From Vallitalea longa (GTDB lineage: Bacteria > Bacillota > Clostridia > Lachnospirales > Vallitaleaceae), in contig NZ_BRLB01000001.1 of the NCBI RefSeq assembly GCF_027923465.1, positions 124,001-188,000 on the forward strand: DNA of 64,000 nt, written 5' to 3'. The notes under the pieces were generated by a model. It saw nothing but the letters and a program-made list of their open reading frames with translations, made no database searches and had not been told where the DNA came from. How positions within the stretch are numbered: the stretch's first letter is position 1; the number at the start of each line of letters is the position of its first letter. Position numbers and translations under genes: made by a program. This document shows, piece by piece, positions 1 through 8,789 of the stretch.

Positions 1-2
1 AA

Positions 3-1100
3 TTTTTAGATGATTACTCTGACAATCCTGAACTCTTTACATATGATGAAGAAACACACGAAGACAATTGGAATGGTAAAGGTGATCTAATAGAGAATGG
101 ATTAACTATATTACCAGTTGCTAAAGGTGCTGAAATACTTATTGAAGTAATTGATGGTAGTGAGAGTATTGATTTTTTCCCATCATGTTTCCCATTTATT
201 GATGACGAAAAAACTGTACTTTGTCACGGAATGGGACAATGTGATGCTTATTCAACTGGAGAGACTGTAGTATTTGATACAATATATGAAGGATGTGTTG
301 ATCAATTTCCTTTTAATCTAAATGGAAAACCAACAGGAATCATGGTTGTTGATCCTGAAACATATCCTCAACCAACTCAAGAAGAAATTGATAAAGCTAT
401 AGCCGATATAGCAGCTGAGAAAGCAAATACTGAAAATGAAGATACTGATGCAACAGAAGTTACACCTACTGAAGCAACTGATACTGAAAATACTGAAACA
501 GCAAACAGCGAAACAGTACCAGGACTTGATAATTTCACTGTAAAAAATGAATATACTAATGAAACTTTCAGTGATGTAGCAGATGCTGACTGGTTCAATG
601 ACTCCGTTAAATACTGCTATGAAACTGGTATAATGAGTGGTAAAGGTGCTAACAGCTTTGATCCAAAAGGGTCTATAAGTTTAGCTGAAGCTATCACATT
701 AGCTGCTAGAACTAATAATATCTATACTGGTCAAAGTAACGGAATAGAAAATATTGGTGATAACTGGTATGATGGTTATGTTGCTTATGCTATAGAAAAT
801 AATATTATCAAAGAAGGTCAATTCACTGATTACAATAGAAATATCACTAGAGCAGAATTAGCTTATCTTTTCGCACATTCAGTAGCTAGTGAAGAACTAA
901 GAGCTATACAAATGTATACAGTACCAGATGTAGATTTTGATACACCTTATAGTGATGAAATTTTCACATTATTTAATGCTGGTGTCGTAACTGGTTCTGA
1001 TGAAGATAGAACTTTCTACCCTAATAACGATATAACAAGAGGAGAAGCAGCTACTTTAATATTCAGAGTATTAAACCCTGATAGTAGAGTATCATTCTAA
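3..1100 (+). CDS. S-layer homology (SLH) domain protein, C-terminal part
   Basis: The reading frame is open from the first bases of the window, so the gene starts outside it. The C-terminal half carries three SLH modules: one starting FSDVADADWFNDSVKYC, one around NIGDNWYDGYVAYAIENNI with ITRAELAYLFAHS, and one ending ITRGEAATLIFRVLNP. SLH triplets bind pyruvylated secondary cell-wall polymer and hold exported proteins on the cell surface. Upstream of them is a Thr/Glu-rich low-complexity linker (TENEDTDATEVTPTEATDTE), a typical flexible spacer. The visible N-terminal part is not recognised. The gene ends 55 bases before a strong terminator. A surface-anchored role is well supported; the function of the missing part is not. 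Confidence 0.9.
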   Translation, partial: FLDDYSDNPELFTYDEETHEDNWNGKGDLIENGLTILPVAKGAEILIEVIDGSESIDFFPSCFPFIDDEKTVLCHGMGQCDAYSTGETVVFDTIYEGCVDQFPFNLNGKPTGIMVVDPETYPQPTQEEIDKAIADIAAEKANTENEDTDATEVTPTEATDTENTETANSETVPGLDNFTVKNEYTNETFSDVADADWFNDSVKYCYETGIMSGKGANSFDPKGSISLAEAITLAARTNNIYTGQSNGIENIGDNWYDGYVAYAIENNIIKEGQFTDYNRNITRAELAYLFAHSVASEELRAIQMYTVPDVDFDTPYSDEIFTLFNAGVVTGSDEDRTFYPNNDITRGEAATLIFRVLNPDSRVSF

Positions 1101-1155
1101 TTCTGTAATTATTAGGTAGAAATATATTTTTACATATATACATATTCTTGCGACA

Positions 1156-1190
1156 AAAAGGCTACAAATCTAAATTTGTAGCCTTTTATT
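1156..1190 (+). terminator. Rho-independent terminator after the SLH gene
   Basis: A perfect 14-bp stem (AAAAGGCTACAAAT paired with ATTTGTAGCCTTTT) closes a CTAA loop. The T-run follows directly on the plus strand, as expected for the end of the SLH transcript. Confidence 0.85.
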
Positions 1191-1213
1191 AAGCTAATAT
1201 ACATTCTGTTTTT

Positions 1214-1306
1214 CTATAAATTATACTGACTCTTGAGTTGCTCTAGTCTGACTGCAAAAAATATTATTATAAATAAACATATACCATATATAATTGCATA
1301 CTCCAT
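1214..1306 (-). CDS. Putative 30-residue membrane peptide
   Basis: A short frame of 30 codons starts with ATG eight bases after a GGGGG purine run that could serve as a ribosome-binding site. It begins MEYAIIYGICLFIIIFFAV, a single hydrophobic segment of about 18 residues, and ends with a polar tail rich in Gln, Lys, Arg and Glu. That is the shape of a small single-pass membrane peptide. It sits alone between the SLH terminator and the acetyltransferase gene. No family is recognised. The frame could be chance in AT-rich DNA, so it is offered as a candidate only. Confidence 0.35.
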   Translation of the reverse strand: MEYAIIYGICLFIIIFFAVRLEQLKSQYNL

Positions 1307-1383
1307 TAATTATACCCCCAATAATATTTATCATCAGCTATTTATAAGCAGTATCATGTAGATTCATAATTCCACTTATATGA

Positions 1384-1842
1384 TTACATGATTTTCTCAT
1401 ATAAGAATAATCTAAAATCGCTACTTTTATCAGGAAACTCTTCACCTATTTTTACATACCCCATCTTCTCGTAGAAATGATGATTTCTAAAACTTTTATA
1501 TGGAGTATCCAAAGTCCATTTTTTTGCATTAGGAAAATTAGCTTCAATTAGAGAAATAACTTCTTGGCCTATCCCCTTATTCTGAGATGAAGGATGAATA
1601 AAAATGGAACCTAATGTATAGTTATCGTTTCCATTACTAAAAATACAAGTACCACCTATCACCTTACCATTGTGTACTATATTATAAGCATATCCCTTAT
1701 CAATGTATCTCAGCTTATGATTATCGATGTCAATTAAAGGTGGGAAATTACCATACTTGTTCTTATCTTCAAGAAAAGATTCAATCGCGATATCAGTCAA
1801 CTCTTCCAAGTCATTTTTTTCTACCTTAACTAATTCAACCAT
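1384..1842 (-). CDS. GNAT-family N-acetyltransferase
   Basis: This 152-residue protein has the length and layout of a single-domain GNAT enzyme, which moves an acetyl group from acetyl-CoA to an amine. The acetyl-CoA-binding motif A is visible at about residues 78-98: a strand (LGSIFIHPSS) followed by QNKGIGQEVI, which matches the Q/RxxGxG/A loop. The C-terminal part (FYEKMGYVKIGE) is the usual GNAT motif B with a helix, Tyr and Gly. An AGGAGG ribosome-binding site lies six bases before the ATG. It is monocistronic, so context does not reveal the substrate. The family is secure; the specific acceptor is unknown. Confidence 0.85.
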   Translation of the reverse strand: MVELVKVEKNDLEELTDIAIESFLEDKNKYGNFPPLIDIDNHKLRYIDKGYAYNIVHNGKVIGGTCIFSNGNDNYTLGSIFIHPSSQNKGIGQEVISLIEANFPNAKKWTLDTPYKSFRNHHFYEKMGYVKIGEEFPDKSSDFRLFLYEKIM

Positions 1843-2163
1843 AATAAACCTCCTGTTTAATACTAATACTATAATAATGTAATTTCATACATATAATAAT
1901 TTTACCCTACATAATGATACTTGTAAACAAAATATATGACCTCCGTAAGAATAAAGAGGCTACACCTATAGAATATCTCAAGGAAAATAGAAAATGTAGC
2001 ACCCTTTCCTATCTTATAAAAAAACAGTTTATACTTCTCATACATGAAAACAGCTTAGCTGTTAATGAGCTAAGCTGTTAATCTGTTTTTTGTAGTATAA
2101 CAATAATCAATAAGAAATTATTACTCGTATTAAAGGAATGTAATAGTGTTTGTTGTTATTATT
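1843..2163. other. Intergenic region with two hairpins
   Basis: No gene is visible. An imperfect inverted repeat lies at about 1954-1996 (AAAGAGGCTACA facing TGTAGCACCCTTT), and a strong terminator hairpin sits at 2049-2090. The segment just before 1843 should hold the acetyltransferase promoter, but I cannot pick out convincing -35/-10 boxes. Confidence 0.5.
2049..2090. terminator. Terminator hairpin downstream of the GH25 gene
   Basis: A 12-bp perfect stem (AACAGCTTAGCT with AGCTAAGCTGTT) closes a 7-base loop. A T-run follows on the plus strand, and on the minus strand the stem is followed by TTTTC. It most likely ends the minus-strand lysozyme transcript. Confidence 0.7.
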
Positions 2164-2961
2164 CTAGAAATACAAATTCAAATCCACATTACCTGTTATA
2201 CCCTTAACTTTTCCTTCATCAGTATATTGCCATATTTGAAATTCATAAGGGAAAGATGGTTCATCTGCATAATCAGCAATCCATATATCATACTTCATAA
2301 TATCAGGTAATAATACAGCGTTTTTAAGATAAGAAGAACTTCCATATATCATTGGAACGAAACCCGCTTCTTCTATCTTTTCACAAAATGCCAGAGCAAC
2401 TATTGTCTTCTCTTTTCTAGTCAGATTATTGGTTCTACCGTCCTCTACTCGCTCCATATCAAAAACTATCGGTAACTCGATATCATAATCTTTTATGTTA
2501 TCTAAAATGAATTCTGCTTCTTCCTCTGACTCTTTTATTGAAATAGCTTGTGAAAAGAAATATACTCCTATATCAATACCTGCTTGACTTGCTTTTTCTA
2601 TATTATTACTATAATTCTTATCAAGTGAGATTTCACCACTTCTATAGCCTCTGTTTCCTAATCGAATAACTGCAAAATCAATATTATCTTGTTTCACTTG
2701 TTCCCAATCAATATCTCCTTGGTATGTTGATACATCAATTCCCATTAATGCTTTAACTCCATTTTTGTCAATATATTGCTTTTTACCATCAATATCTGTT
2801 AAATACTCCCACTCGTAATTATGTTCTTCCAATGATGATATATTTTCTTTTCCAATATTGGGATATTCCAGTGAATCAAGTTTATTATTAAACATATTTG
2901 ATTTGACAATTACTAATACTACTATACAGAAAATTAATAACAGTACTATCTTGTATTTCAT
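2164..2961 (-). CDS. Membrane-anchored GH25 muramidase (lysozyme)
   Basis: A glycoside hydrolase family 25 enzyme, which cleaves the beta-1,4 bond between N-acetylmuramate and N-acetylglucosamine in peptidoglycan. The domain fills residues ~75-265: the GIDVSTYQGDIDW opening with the conserved Asp, IDFAVIRLG, GVYFFSQA, the acidic pair in LPIVFDMERV, PMIYGSSSYL, WIADYAD and the closing FQIWQYTDEG...GNVDLNLY. The N-terminus MKYKIVLLLIFCIVVLVIV is an uncleaved signal anchor, which puts the enzyme on the outer membrane face. I place the start at the ATG at 2961 because GGAGG lies seven bases upstream of it; an in-frame ATG ten codons earlier lacks such a site. A role in wall turnover or defence is inference. 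Confidence 0.93.
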   Translation of the reverse strand: MKYKIVLLLIFCIVVLVIVKSNMFNNKLDSLEYPNIGKENISSLEEHNYEWEYLTDIDGKKQYIDKNGVKALMGIDVSTYQGDIDWEQVKQDNIDFAVIRLGNRGYRSGEISLDKNYSNNIEKASQAGIDIGVYFFSQAISIKESEEEAEFILDNIKDYDIELPIVFDMERVEDGRTNNLTRKEKTIVALAFCEKIEEAGFVPMIYGSSSYLKNAVLLPDIMKYDIWIADYADEPSFPYEFQIWQYTDEGKVKGITGNVDLNLYF

Positions 2962-3345
2962 ATAACAACCTCCACACCTAAGACTATACATTAGAAGTGT
3001 ATCATTTTAGTGACTTTTTTCCATCATTTTTGAATATTTCTCATCTGTTAGTTTAGTCAAGTATTAATTATATCTTATTTAAAATTTTATGTAAAGCTTG
3101 TTAATTACTTTACGTTTCATATCATTCAGTTAACATGACTACTAGTACCATAAAAATCTCTTATAGAGATATAGTATCATGTTGAAGTATCTGTGTATGG
3201 TATATTGCCTCCAAAATACTAATGTGAAATACTAGTATATTATGCTTAAAAAATTAGTAGCAATTGATGATACAAGAAATTAACAGAATTATGATACAAT
3301 TATATTGTTATGTTACTGTTAATTGACAGAATGAGGAGGAATTTT
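2962..3345. other. Divergent intergenic region
   Basis: No gene is seen in these 384 bases. They separate the minus-strand lysozyme gene from the plus-strand repeat protein, so promoters for both should lie here. A short inverted repeat, ATCTCTTATAGAGAT, occurs near 3155. No -35/-10 pair with proper spacing stood out. Confidence 0.4.
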
Positions 3346-6300
3346 ATGAGAAAGGCAAAAAAAAGATCAAAACTGTTTCCATTGATGGTTGTGGGATTAG
3401 GAATAAGTTTAACAACCCCTTATATCACTTCTTATGGTAATGCGATACAACCAAATACCATAATTGGGACTACTGTAATCAGTGAACTAGAAAGTGATAA
3501 TCTTCCTGTACTTACAAGTATTGATAATAGTAATTATAGTGACTTATTAAGTCAGTACAATCAATATTTGGTAGCAGAAACCACTGATGCTATAAACGAT
3601 ATTGAATCAAGTCTAGAAGATAATGAATTCTACACTGCTCTAGTAAGAAGAACTTTCATTGATAGACTTGGTGCTGATAATCTAGAAAAATTCGAAGCTA
3701 AGAGTACGGACCATGCTGATTTCCTATCAACAATTTTCAGTCGAAGCGATCTACTTGACCTTTTTTTACAAGGAAGAGTAGATTACAAACAAGACAGGCT
3801 TGTTAAGTCGTTGGATGTATGGAAAAACCTATGGGAGCATGATGAGGATTGTCATGACGGTTTCTATGCAAAATTCGCTATTGCAATGGCTTTAGTTCAT
3901 GCTAATCCTATTAGAACCTATGATTCAAATCATACAGTCATAGATCCTATTGTTAGATATGACCATTACAAAAAACTTAACACAGAAGGTAAATTATTAC
4001 CTTCATTTAATAATCTTGATGTTACACACCTGACTATGGTAGCGGATAATGCTACTTCAGACGCAGATATAGATTGGCTTCATAATTTTCTTAGGACCAA
4101 ACACCCTGATTATATAACTCAAGGCTCATTAAAGAGAGCAGCATTTTTAATGCCTTATGGAAAAAGAGACGGTAGAAATTATCAAGGTGAATGGAAACTA
4201 AAAGATCTGCTTGAAATTGGTGGAGTTTGTACAAGAATATCATACTTCGGTACTCTAATATATAGATCATTCGGTGTACCTTCAACTGATGTAAGACAGC
4301 CTAACCATATGGCTTTCTTATACATGAGTTCTGAGAATAGTTGGGGGCTTGGTAATAATATTGGTGGTATTGGATATGCTTGGAATAGACCAGCAACTAC
4401 TATACCTTGGGGAGATCATCCAATATATACAAAGTTATTAGTAGAAGCTTACAAGGACGAAGATAACTTAGTTAAATCCAACCAGTTACTTTGGCTTTCT
4501 GAAGTAATGGATTCAACAGATAAAATGCAAATCATCAATAAAGCCATAGATGTTAACGAAAACAATCTGATCGCATGGTATTATAAAATAGATTCCATGA
4601 TTGCTAAGAATGCAACTATTGAAGAATGGAAACAGATAATAGATGATATACTTGATACTTTTACATATCATCCAAAAGTTATGACAGACCTTCTTAATAG
4701 ATTACCAATAAAACAAATCTCAGATTATGATAGAACAATATTGCAGGAAATGATTCTTGACATATACGCTGCTTTCGATAAGAATACAGATAGTGAACAA
4801 TTAAGTACAATTAGAGCATTACATAAAAGACTACCACAAGGAAATCTAGTAATAGCTAAGTACTCTGTAAATGGTCCAAATGCTGGTAGACTTATGGGTA
4901 TTAAAAAAGGTGAAGAATATAGTATAGACGGTGGCAATACTTACTTGACTGCTACTGAAGATGATTTATTGCTTACAGAAGATCAAATAAATTATATCAA
5001 CACGGAAGACCATATTAGAATCAGGATCAACGACACTTACGAACCTTATGTGTTGCATATCTACAAACACTATATAAAAGAAATCCATGTAATATTGAAT
5101 AACGAAGCAAACACTTTAGAAGGTATGAAAGGTTATATGGAATTTTCTACTGATAAAGTGAATTGGACTAAGTATAGTAATAACCTTCCTGATTTATCTG
5201 GTTACATAACAATATATATAAGAAGAAGTGGAGAAGGAGCGAATCTTGCCAGCAATTTCTTGACTAGACAATTCACTGCTGCTTCATTCTCCTTTGATGG
5301 TGAAAACGCTAATAGACTTATGGGATTGAAGAAAGGTGAAAAATACAGTCTAGATGGTGGTGAAACTTTCACTACTGCTGATGAAGATGACTTGCTACTC
5401 ACTAAAGATGAAGTGAAATCCATTAATAGTACAGACAATATAATTATCAAACCATTTGATACAGATGAAGAATTCGTATTGCACATTAAGAATTCTCAAC
5501 TAAAAGATAAATATATCAAAAGTAGTAATTCAGAAAATACAATTTCCGGTATTAATAAAACCATGGAATTTTCTATAGATAAAATTACTTGGATTAGATA
5601 TAATGGAGAAAACCTTCCTGACCTATCTGGTAATGTTACAATATATGTTCGTAAAGCTGCTACTGGTCTTTACCTACCAAGTAATATCATCGCTAGAAAA
5701 TTCACTGCTGCTACATTTTCATTTAGTGGTGAGAACGCTAACAGACTTATGGGTATATCAACAGATTATGAATATAGCTTAGATGGTGGTGAAACTTATA
5801 CTACTCCTTCTGAAGATAACGTATTGCTTACTAAAGAAGAGCTAGATTCTATCACTACTACTCATGGTATTCTTGTCAGAAAGAAAAATACTGATTATAT
5901 TCTAAAAATCAAGATCGTCAAAGAAGGATTATTATGGAGTACAATCAAATCAAACGATAATTTAAATACTCTAACAGGTATTAGAAGCGGCATGGAATTT
6001 TCTATTGACAATAAACAGACTTGGACTAGATATAACGGTAGCAATCTTCCAAATCTAACTGGTAATCTAACTATCCATGTTCGTAAATATGCTAAGAACA
6101 ATTCTCTACCTAGTCCTGCTGTTACAAGAACATTTACTGCTGCTACATTCTCTTTTAGTGGTGAGAATGCTGGTAGACTCATGGGAATCACTCCTGATGT
6201 TGAGTACAGTTTAGATGGTGGTAAGACTTACACTACTCCTTCCATGGAAGACGTTTTTCTTACTGACTCTGAACTTGAATCCATCAATTATAATAATAAT

Positions 6301-7926
6301 ATATTATTAAGAACTAAAGGTGACGAAAAGGCTTATACGATTAATATTAATAAAAGCACACTAAAATCCAACAGTCTAGTTTCTAATGATACTAATAATA
6401 CTATTAAATTATATAGTAGCTACGAATATTCTTTTGATAAAGTCAATTGGATTAGATACAATGGGAATAACGACCCTGATCTATCTGGTAATGTTACTGT
6501 CTATGTTCGTAGAGCTGCTGCTGGTACTACTGCAGCAAGTAACATCATATCTGTTAAATACACCATTGGCAGATTCTCTTTTGATGGAACCAATGCTGGA
6601 AGACTCATGGGTGTTACAACAGATACTGAATATAGTTTAGATGGTGGCGAAAATTTCACTACTGCCAAAGAAAAAAATGTACTTCTTACTGAAAATGAGT
6701 TGGAATCAATTACTACTACTCATGGTATTCTTCTTAGGATGATAGATACTGATGATACACAATTAATCAAAATAGGTAAAAATGGTCTATGGAACAGTAC
6801 AATCAAAGCTGATAATACTAATAATACTCTTAAGGGTCTAAGCAAGTATATGGAGTTTTCCATTGACAACAAACAGACTTGGACTAAATATACTGGTAGT
6901 AATCTTCCTGATCTGACTGGTAATGTTACTATCCACGTACGTAAATATGCTAGAGGCACTTCTCTACCTAGTCCGATTGTTACAAGAAAGTTTACTGGTA
7001 ATACTCCATCTATTGATTTATCTCACATCACTTTCTCTTTTGATGGTGAAAACGCTGGTAGACTTATGGGAATTACTACAGATGCTGAATACAGCTTAGA
7101 TGGTGGTGATTCTTATACTGCTCCTTCTGAAGACGATGTATTACTTGCAGATTATGAACTTGATTCAATCAATTCTAAAGATGATATTTTAATTAGAACT
7201 AAAGCTACTGACGAAGTTTACACAATCGACATTAATAGTGGTGAATTAGATTCTAGTAGTCTTGATGCCAATGATACTGACAATACTATTTCATTGGATA
7301 CAAGCTTGGAATATTCTTATGATGGAGATAGCTGGACTAAGTATGATGGTTCCAATAATCCTGATTTAACTGGTGATGTTACTATTTATGTTCGTAAATT
7401 AGCTACTGGGACTACAACTTCTAGTGACATGGTTGAAATCCAGTACACAGAGAATATAATAACTCCAGATATACCAGATGAATTGGATACTGTTACATTC
7501 TCCTTTGATGGTTCAAAAGCTGGCAGACTTATGGGAATCACAACATATGCTGAATATAGTTTTGATGGCGGCGATTCTTACACTACTCCTTCTGAGGATG
7601 ATGTATTATTGACTAAGGATGAGTTAGAATCAATGACTAGTACTGATGGTATTCTTATTAGATTGAAAGGAACGGATAAAACTCAACTCATCAAATTGGA
7701 CCAAAGGACAATACATCCTCGTAACGTTAAATCCAATGATACTAATAATACTGTAACCATCAATAAAAACATGGAATTCTCTATTGATAATAAGAATACT
7801 TGGACTAGATATAACGGCAACAACCTACCAGATCTTACTGGTAATATAACTATCCATCTCCGTAAATACGCTACAGGCAGATCATTACCAAGTAAAACTG
7901 TCACTAAGAAATTTACTGCAAACTAA
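3346..7926 (+). CDS. Secreted transglutaminase-like protein with seven C-terminal repeats
   Basis: A 1526-residue exported protein. The ATG at 3346 is chosen because AGGAGG lies seven bases upstream; an earlier in-frame ATG has no such site. A basic start (MRKAKKRSK) and a hydrophobic stretch form a signal peptide with a likely cut near SYGNA. Around residues 285-345 is a transglutaminase/protease-like core: GGVCTRISYFGTLIYRSFGVP supplies the Cys, QPNHMAF a candidate His. Residues ~504 to the end are seven tandem repeats, each with GRLMG, an EYSxDGG strand and a PDLSGNVTIYVRK strand. I see no SLH, LPXTG or other wall anchor. Plausible roles are cell-surface crosslinking or substrate binding; neither is shown. 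A strong terminator follows. Confidence 0.8.
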   Translation: MRKAKKRSKLFPLMVVGLGISLTTPYITSYGNAIQPNTIIGTTVISELESDNLPVLTSIDNSNYSDLLSQYNQYLVAETTDAINDIESSLEDNEFYTALVRRTFIDRLGADNLEKFEAKSTDHADFLSTIFSRSDLLDLFLQGRVDYKQDRLVKSLDVWKNLWEHDEDCHDGFYAKFAIAMALVHANPIRTYDSNHTVIDPIVRYDHYKKLNTEGKLLPSFNNLDVTHLTMVADNATSDADIDWLHNFLRTKHPDYITQGSLKRAAFLMPYGKRDGRNYQGEWKLKDLLEIGGVCTRISYFGTLIYRSFGVPSTDVRQPNHMAFLYMSSENSWGLGNNIGGIGYAWNRPATTIPWGDHPIYTKLLVEAYKDEDNLVKSNQLLWLSEVMDSTDKMQIINKAIDVNENNLIAWYYKIDSMIAKNATIEEWKQIIDDILDTFTYHPKVMTDLLNRLPIKQISDYDRTILQEMILDIYAAFDKNTDSEQLSTIRALHKRLPQGNLVIAKYSVNGPNAGRLMGIKKGEEYSIDGGNTYLTATEDDLLLTEDQINYINTEDHIRIRINDTYEPYVLHIYKHYIKEIHVILNNEANTLEGMKGYMEFSTDKVNWTKYSNNLPDLSGYITIYIRRSGEGANLASNFLTRQFTAASFSFDGENANRLMGLKKGEKYSLDGGETFTTADEDDLLLTKDEVKSINSTDNIIIKPFDTDEEFVLHIKNSQLKDKYIKSSNSENTISGINKTMEFSIDKITWIRYNGENLPDLSGNVTIYVRKAATGLYLPSNIIARKFTAATFSFSGENANRLMGISTDYEYSLDGGETYTTPSEDNVLLTKEELDSITTTHGILVRKKNTDYILKIKIVKEGLLWSTIKSNDNLNTLTGIRSGMEFSIDNKQTWTRYNGSNLPNLTGNLTIHVRKYAKNNSLPSPAVTRTFTAATFSFSGENAGRLMGITPDVEYSLDGGKTYTTPSMEDVFLTDSELESINYNNNILLRTKGDEKAYTININKSTLKSNSLVSNDTNNTIKLYSSYEYSFDKVNWIRYNGNNDPDLSGNVTVYVRRAAAGTTAASNIISVKYTIGRFSFDGTNAGRLMGVTTDTEYSLDGGENFTTAKEKNVLLTENELESITTTHGILLRMIDTDDTQLIKIGKNGLWNSTIKADNTNNTLKGLSKYMEFSIDNKQTWTKYTGSNLPDLTGNVTIHVRKYARGTSLPSPIVTRKFTGNTPSIDLSHITFSFDGENAGRLMGITTDAEYSLDGGDSYTAPSEDDVLLADYELDSINSKDDILIRTKATDEVYTIDINSGELDSSSLDANDTDNTISLDTSLEYSYDGDSWTKYDGSNNPDLTGDVTIYVRKLATGTTTSSDMVEIQYTENIITPDIPDELDTVTFSFDGSKAGRLMGITTYAEYSFDGGDSYTTPSEDDVLLTKDELESMTSTDGILIRLKGTDKTQLIKLDQRTIHPRNVKSNDTNNTVTINKNMEFSIDNKNTWTRYNGNNLPDLTGNITIHLRKYATGRSLPSKTVTKKFTAN
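4855..7923 (+). repeat. Seven tandem coding repeats of about 142 residues
   Basis: Repeat starts fall at 4855, 5281, 5710, 6142, 6568, 7027 and 7492. The spacings are 426, 429, 432, 426, 459 and 465 bases; the last two are longer because short linkers are inserted. Each unit begins FSFDGxNAGRLMG, continues EYSLDGGxxYTTxxEDDVLLT and closes with a second half ending xNLPDLTGNVTIHVRKYA. The second half also contains a MEFSIDxxxTWTRY strand resembling the first half's EYSLDGG, which suggests each unit is two related beta-sandwiches. Confidence 0.9.
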
Positions 7927-8004
7927 TTTCTAATATTTACATTAGTCATCTTATATTGAAATCAACTTTGTTACATTATAAACTCAAAAAAATGATGAGA
8001 TATT

Positions 8005-8067
8005 AATACTTCCATAGTAGACAGTTAAATCAATTTAATCAGACTATCTACTTGGAAGTATTTTTTT
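8005..8067 (+). terminator. Terminator after the repeat protein
   Basis: AATACTTCC-AGTAGA pairs with TCTACT-GGAAGTATT around a ~30-base loop, with a one-base bulge, and a run of seven T follows. It separates the plus-strand repeat gene from the convergent minus-strand gene. Confidence 0.75.
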
Positions 8068-8075
8068 ATTATTCA

Positions 8076-8717
8076 TCACTTGAACTTAAGCCCTTTGTTG
8101 ATTAATAAATCATCTGCTATTATCGCTGTTCCTTCTACTTTAGTACCTCTTTCTACTCTTGGTTCAACAGATGGATTGCTAGGATATGAATTCCCATCAT
8201 ACTTCATGATAGCATAAAATCTATTAATGCCACCACCATAAACGTCCATTACTATATCTCTATATCCATTTGTTTTATTATCAGTTATAATGATAGGATT
8301 ATTCACTAATGTAAATCTTGATAGTAACTTGTATCTATCATCATCCTCACTAAAAATTACACCTGTTCATCCTCCAGTTCCACACACAGGTATTCCTGTA
8401 AGGTAAACGAATACTTCAGGTCGATTATCGTCATTTATGTCAATTCTATTATAATAATACCTAATATCATCTTTATATTCTTCTAATCCTAAACTGTCCA
8501 TTATAGCTTTTTCCAACTTGTTATCCCTAATGTTTTCGGAACAATAATATTCTATGGATGAGAAATCAATTCCATCCTGACCATTAAGTTTCTTATATAT
8601 GCATAGATTGTTTTTGGTGCTGTTCAATTGTCTTCTATACGCGTTCTCGTTAGTTTTTTTAAATAAAATGTCAGTCAATAACTTATAATATATAAAATCA
8701 TTTATAGATGAACTCAC
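8076..8717 (-). pseudogene. Conserved hypothetical protein interrupted by in-frame TGA (pseudogene or candidate selenoprotein)
   Basis: Two frames, 8367-8717 and the segment running down to 8076, are in the same phase and separated only by one TGA at 8367-8369. Read through, they give one coherent protein of 213 codons. The first part has an acidic DINDDNRPEVFVYLTG strand, then VCGTGG, the TGA, then TGVIFSEDDDRYKLLSRF and on to the C-terminus. From memory, related proteins carry Cys after CGTGG, so TGA replaces TGT or TGC by one change. Both halves look otherwise intact. The start is a GTG at 8717 with AGAGGT six bases upstream; the frame closes just beyond. No signal peptide is visible. Function unknown. 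Nonsense mutation, sequence error and selenocysteine are all possible. Confidence 0.7.
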
Positions 8718-8789
8718 ATAACTACCTCTAATTTTTTATTCTACATTAGTATATGATGTTATGTTCTAATTTGTAAGTATTTATGATAT

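Noticed and set aside
4091-7904. Several minus-strand and alternative plus-strand open frames inside the repeat gene
   Set aside because: They overlap a clear signal-peptide-plus-repeat coding frame, repeat at the repeat period and lack ribosome-binding sites.
4855-7923. Regularly spaced repeats as a possible CRISPR or satellite array
   Set aside because: The period is ~426 bases, the similarity is at protein level with third-base drift, and the frame stays open throughout.
8076-8717. Two separate small genes
   Set aside because: Both pieces are in the same phase, separated by one TGA, and read together give a continuous domain; the second piece has no ribosome-binding site.
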